DNA of 64,000 nt from the NCBI GenBank assembly GCA_963788585.1, contig CAWBHA010000006.1, positions 434,001 to 498,000 on the forward strand. Reading direction: 5' to 3'. The notes under the pieces are model-generated. The model had not been told where the DNA came from. It did not search any database and saw nothing but the letters and a program-made list of their open reading frames with translations. Made by a program: the position numbers and the translations under genes. Shown one piece after another: positions 62,944 through 64,000 of the stretch. The DNA is from Bog-473 sp963788585 (GTDB lineage: Bacteria; Actinomycetota; Acidimicrobiia; Acidimicrobiales; RAAP-2). Each line of letters begins with the position of its first letter. The stretch's first letter is position 1.

Positions 62944-64000
62944 TCAGGCCAGCTCGTAGTCGCCCAGGTCGGGCTCGCGCGTGCGGGACCAATAGGTGTG
63001 CAGGTCGAAGGGCCAGTTTTGGGTGACCCGCCCGCGGGCGTTGCGGTACCACGTCGGGACGTCGGCGACACCCCAGACCATCTTGGCGTTACCCTCCTCC
63101 ATCTCGCGCCCGTAGCGCTCGTGCACGTCACGGCGGCAGACCATCGTCCGGTGACCGGACTGCAGCAGTCGGCCGATGGCCTCGACGGCGTAGCGCACCT
63201 GGCACTCGACCATGATGAGGATGCTGCCGTTGATGACCAGGTTGGTGTTCGGTCCGTAGAGCATGAAGAAGTTGGGGAACCCCGGCACGGTGATGCCCAG
63301 GTAGGCGCGGGCATCACCGTCCCATTCGTCGTTGAGCTCCACGCCACCCGCACCGAAGACCCGCATCGGTGCCACGAAGTGCGACGCAGTGAACCCGGTT
63401 CCGTAGACGAGCACGTCAGCCGGGTGCTCGGCGTCGTCGACGGTGACCACGCCCCGGGGCGTGATGCGCGCCACGGGGACGGTCACCAGATCGACGTCGG
63501 GTCGCTCCAAAGCCGCTGCCCAGCGGCCGTCGTCGCGCAGCGCGCGCTTCGCGAACGGGGGAAAGTGCGGCACCATCTTCTCGAAGAGCTCGTCGTCCTC
63601 GACCTGCGCCCGCAGGACGTCGAGCAGCATCGACCGGACGAAATCGTTGCCCTCGCTGACCGCCTCGGTGTGGGCATCCCACGCCGGGTCCACCCTCGCC
63701 GCCGCCAGGAGACCCTCGTGCATGATCCAGAACTGCCAAAGTCGGTCCCAGCGGCCGTAGTTGGGCAGGAGCCGCAGCAGGTCGTGGAACTCGGGCGGGA
63801 ACGCGTCGCTGTAGTTGTCGGTCGGCAACAGCCAGGGCGGCGTGCGCTGGTACACGTCGAGGTGCGCGACCTCGCCGGCGATCGAGGGCACGAACTGTGC
63901 CGCGCTGGCCCCCGTTCCGATCACCGCGACCCGGCGGCCGGCCAGTTCCACCGACTCGTCCCACGCCGCCGAGTGGAAGGACGGGCCGGCGAACTCGTCG
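62944..64000 (-). CDS. Flavin-containing (Baeyer-Villiger-type) monooxygenase, 5' end outside the window
   Basis: FAD/NADPH enzyme that oxygenates ketones; the visible part is about 352 residues. The Baeyer-Villiger fingerprint FxGxxxHxxxW(D/P) appears as FAGPSFHSAAWD at the window edge. The NADP-binding VAVIGTGASAAQFVP follows, and LVYGTGFTASHF is the C-terminal FMO motif. The frame is open to the right edge, so the first FAD-binding region is missing. Steroids or cyclic ketones are typical substrates. Confidence 0.9.
   Translation of the reverse strand, partial: DEFAGPSFHSAAWDESVELAGRRVAVIGTGASAAQFVPSIAGEVAHLDVYQRTPPWLLPTDNYSDAFPPEFHDLLRLLPNYGRWDRLWQFWIMHEGLLAAARVDPAWDAHTEAVSEGNDFVRSMLLDVLRAQVEDDELFEKMVPHFPPFAKRALRDDGRWAAALERPDVDLVTVPVARITPRGVVTVDDAEHPADVLVYGTGFTASHFVAPMRVFGAGGVELNDEWDGDARAYLGITVPGFPNFFMLYGPNTNLVINGSILIMVECQVRYAVEAIGRLLQSGHRTMVCRRDVHERYGREMEEGNAKMVWGVADVPTWYRNARGRVTQNWPFDLHTYWSRTREPDLGDYELA

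Overview
This GC-rich window comes from an actinobacterium. It encodes mycothiol ligase MshC, the phosphatidylinositol-mannoside genes pgsA, patA and pimA, an InhA-type enoyl reductase, an F420H2:NADP oxidoreductase, a bifunctional Rel enzyme and RuvABC beside YebC and PdxST. GTG starts, ATGA/GTGA stop-start overlaps and TAnnnT -10 boxes 6-9 nt before start codons (leaderless transcripts) fit that group. An Acidimicrobiia-like or other deep-branching actinobacterium is my inference; no rRNA, tRNA, CRISPR array or insertion sequence was seen.

Region 1 (1-31.5 kb, mostly minus strand) is a housekeeping block. Its order is hisS, rel, secF-secD-yajC, ruvB-ruvA-ruvC, yebC, pdxT-pdxS, an M48 protease, pimA-patA-pgsA, an HIT protein, thrS, mshC and an F420 reductase. 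From memory this follows the Mycobacterium tuberculosis hisS-relA-secFD-yajC-ruvBAC-yebC-pdxT-pdxS-pimA-patA-pgsA1-HIT-thrS order. Lineage-specific insertions are a response regulator/histidine kinase pair and an ABC exporter (7.9-12.4 kb), and a cupredoxin, a GT2 glycosyltransferase, an EF-G-like GTPase and two membrane or lipoprotein genes (21.7-27.1 kb). A 545-bp gap before the response regulator carries strong hairpins and may hold an undescribed RNA.

Region 2 (31.5-60 kb, mixed strands) is accessory and metabolic. It has inhA, an ABC exporter, a nitronate-monooxygenase-like gene with a KstR-like operator, a lipoprotein, a nitroreductase, and a biotin-carrier/carboxyltransferase protein. 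Next come a GH3 glucosidase coupled to a DHA2 exporter, an HNH/DUF222 protein, a second MFS exporter, an acyl-CoA synthetase, and an ABC-2 drug exporter beside a MarR regulator that faces a DHA2 exporter. The rest is a PrmC-like methylase, a polytopic membrane protein, a two-domain acyl-CoA dehydrogenase, an ABC-F protein and a phytoene-desaturase-like oxidoreductase. The acyl-CoA genes and the C-terminal monooxygenase suggest a lipid- or steroid-degrading lifestyle.

Region 3 (59.6-64 kb) holds a serine beta-lactamase-fold esterase, a RidA protein, an L,D-transpeptidase, an ECF41-type sigma factor and a truncated Baeyer-Villiger-type monooxygenase.

A key caveat is that many genes between 29.7 and 59 kb, plus a few earlier, are interrupted by single-base insertions or deletions. 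The reading frames on both sides stay conserved and contain no nonsense codons. I read these as mostly consensus errors in the assembly and give whole-gene coordinates, noting where the frame breaks.
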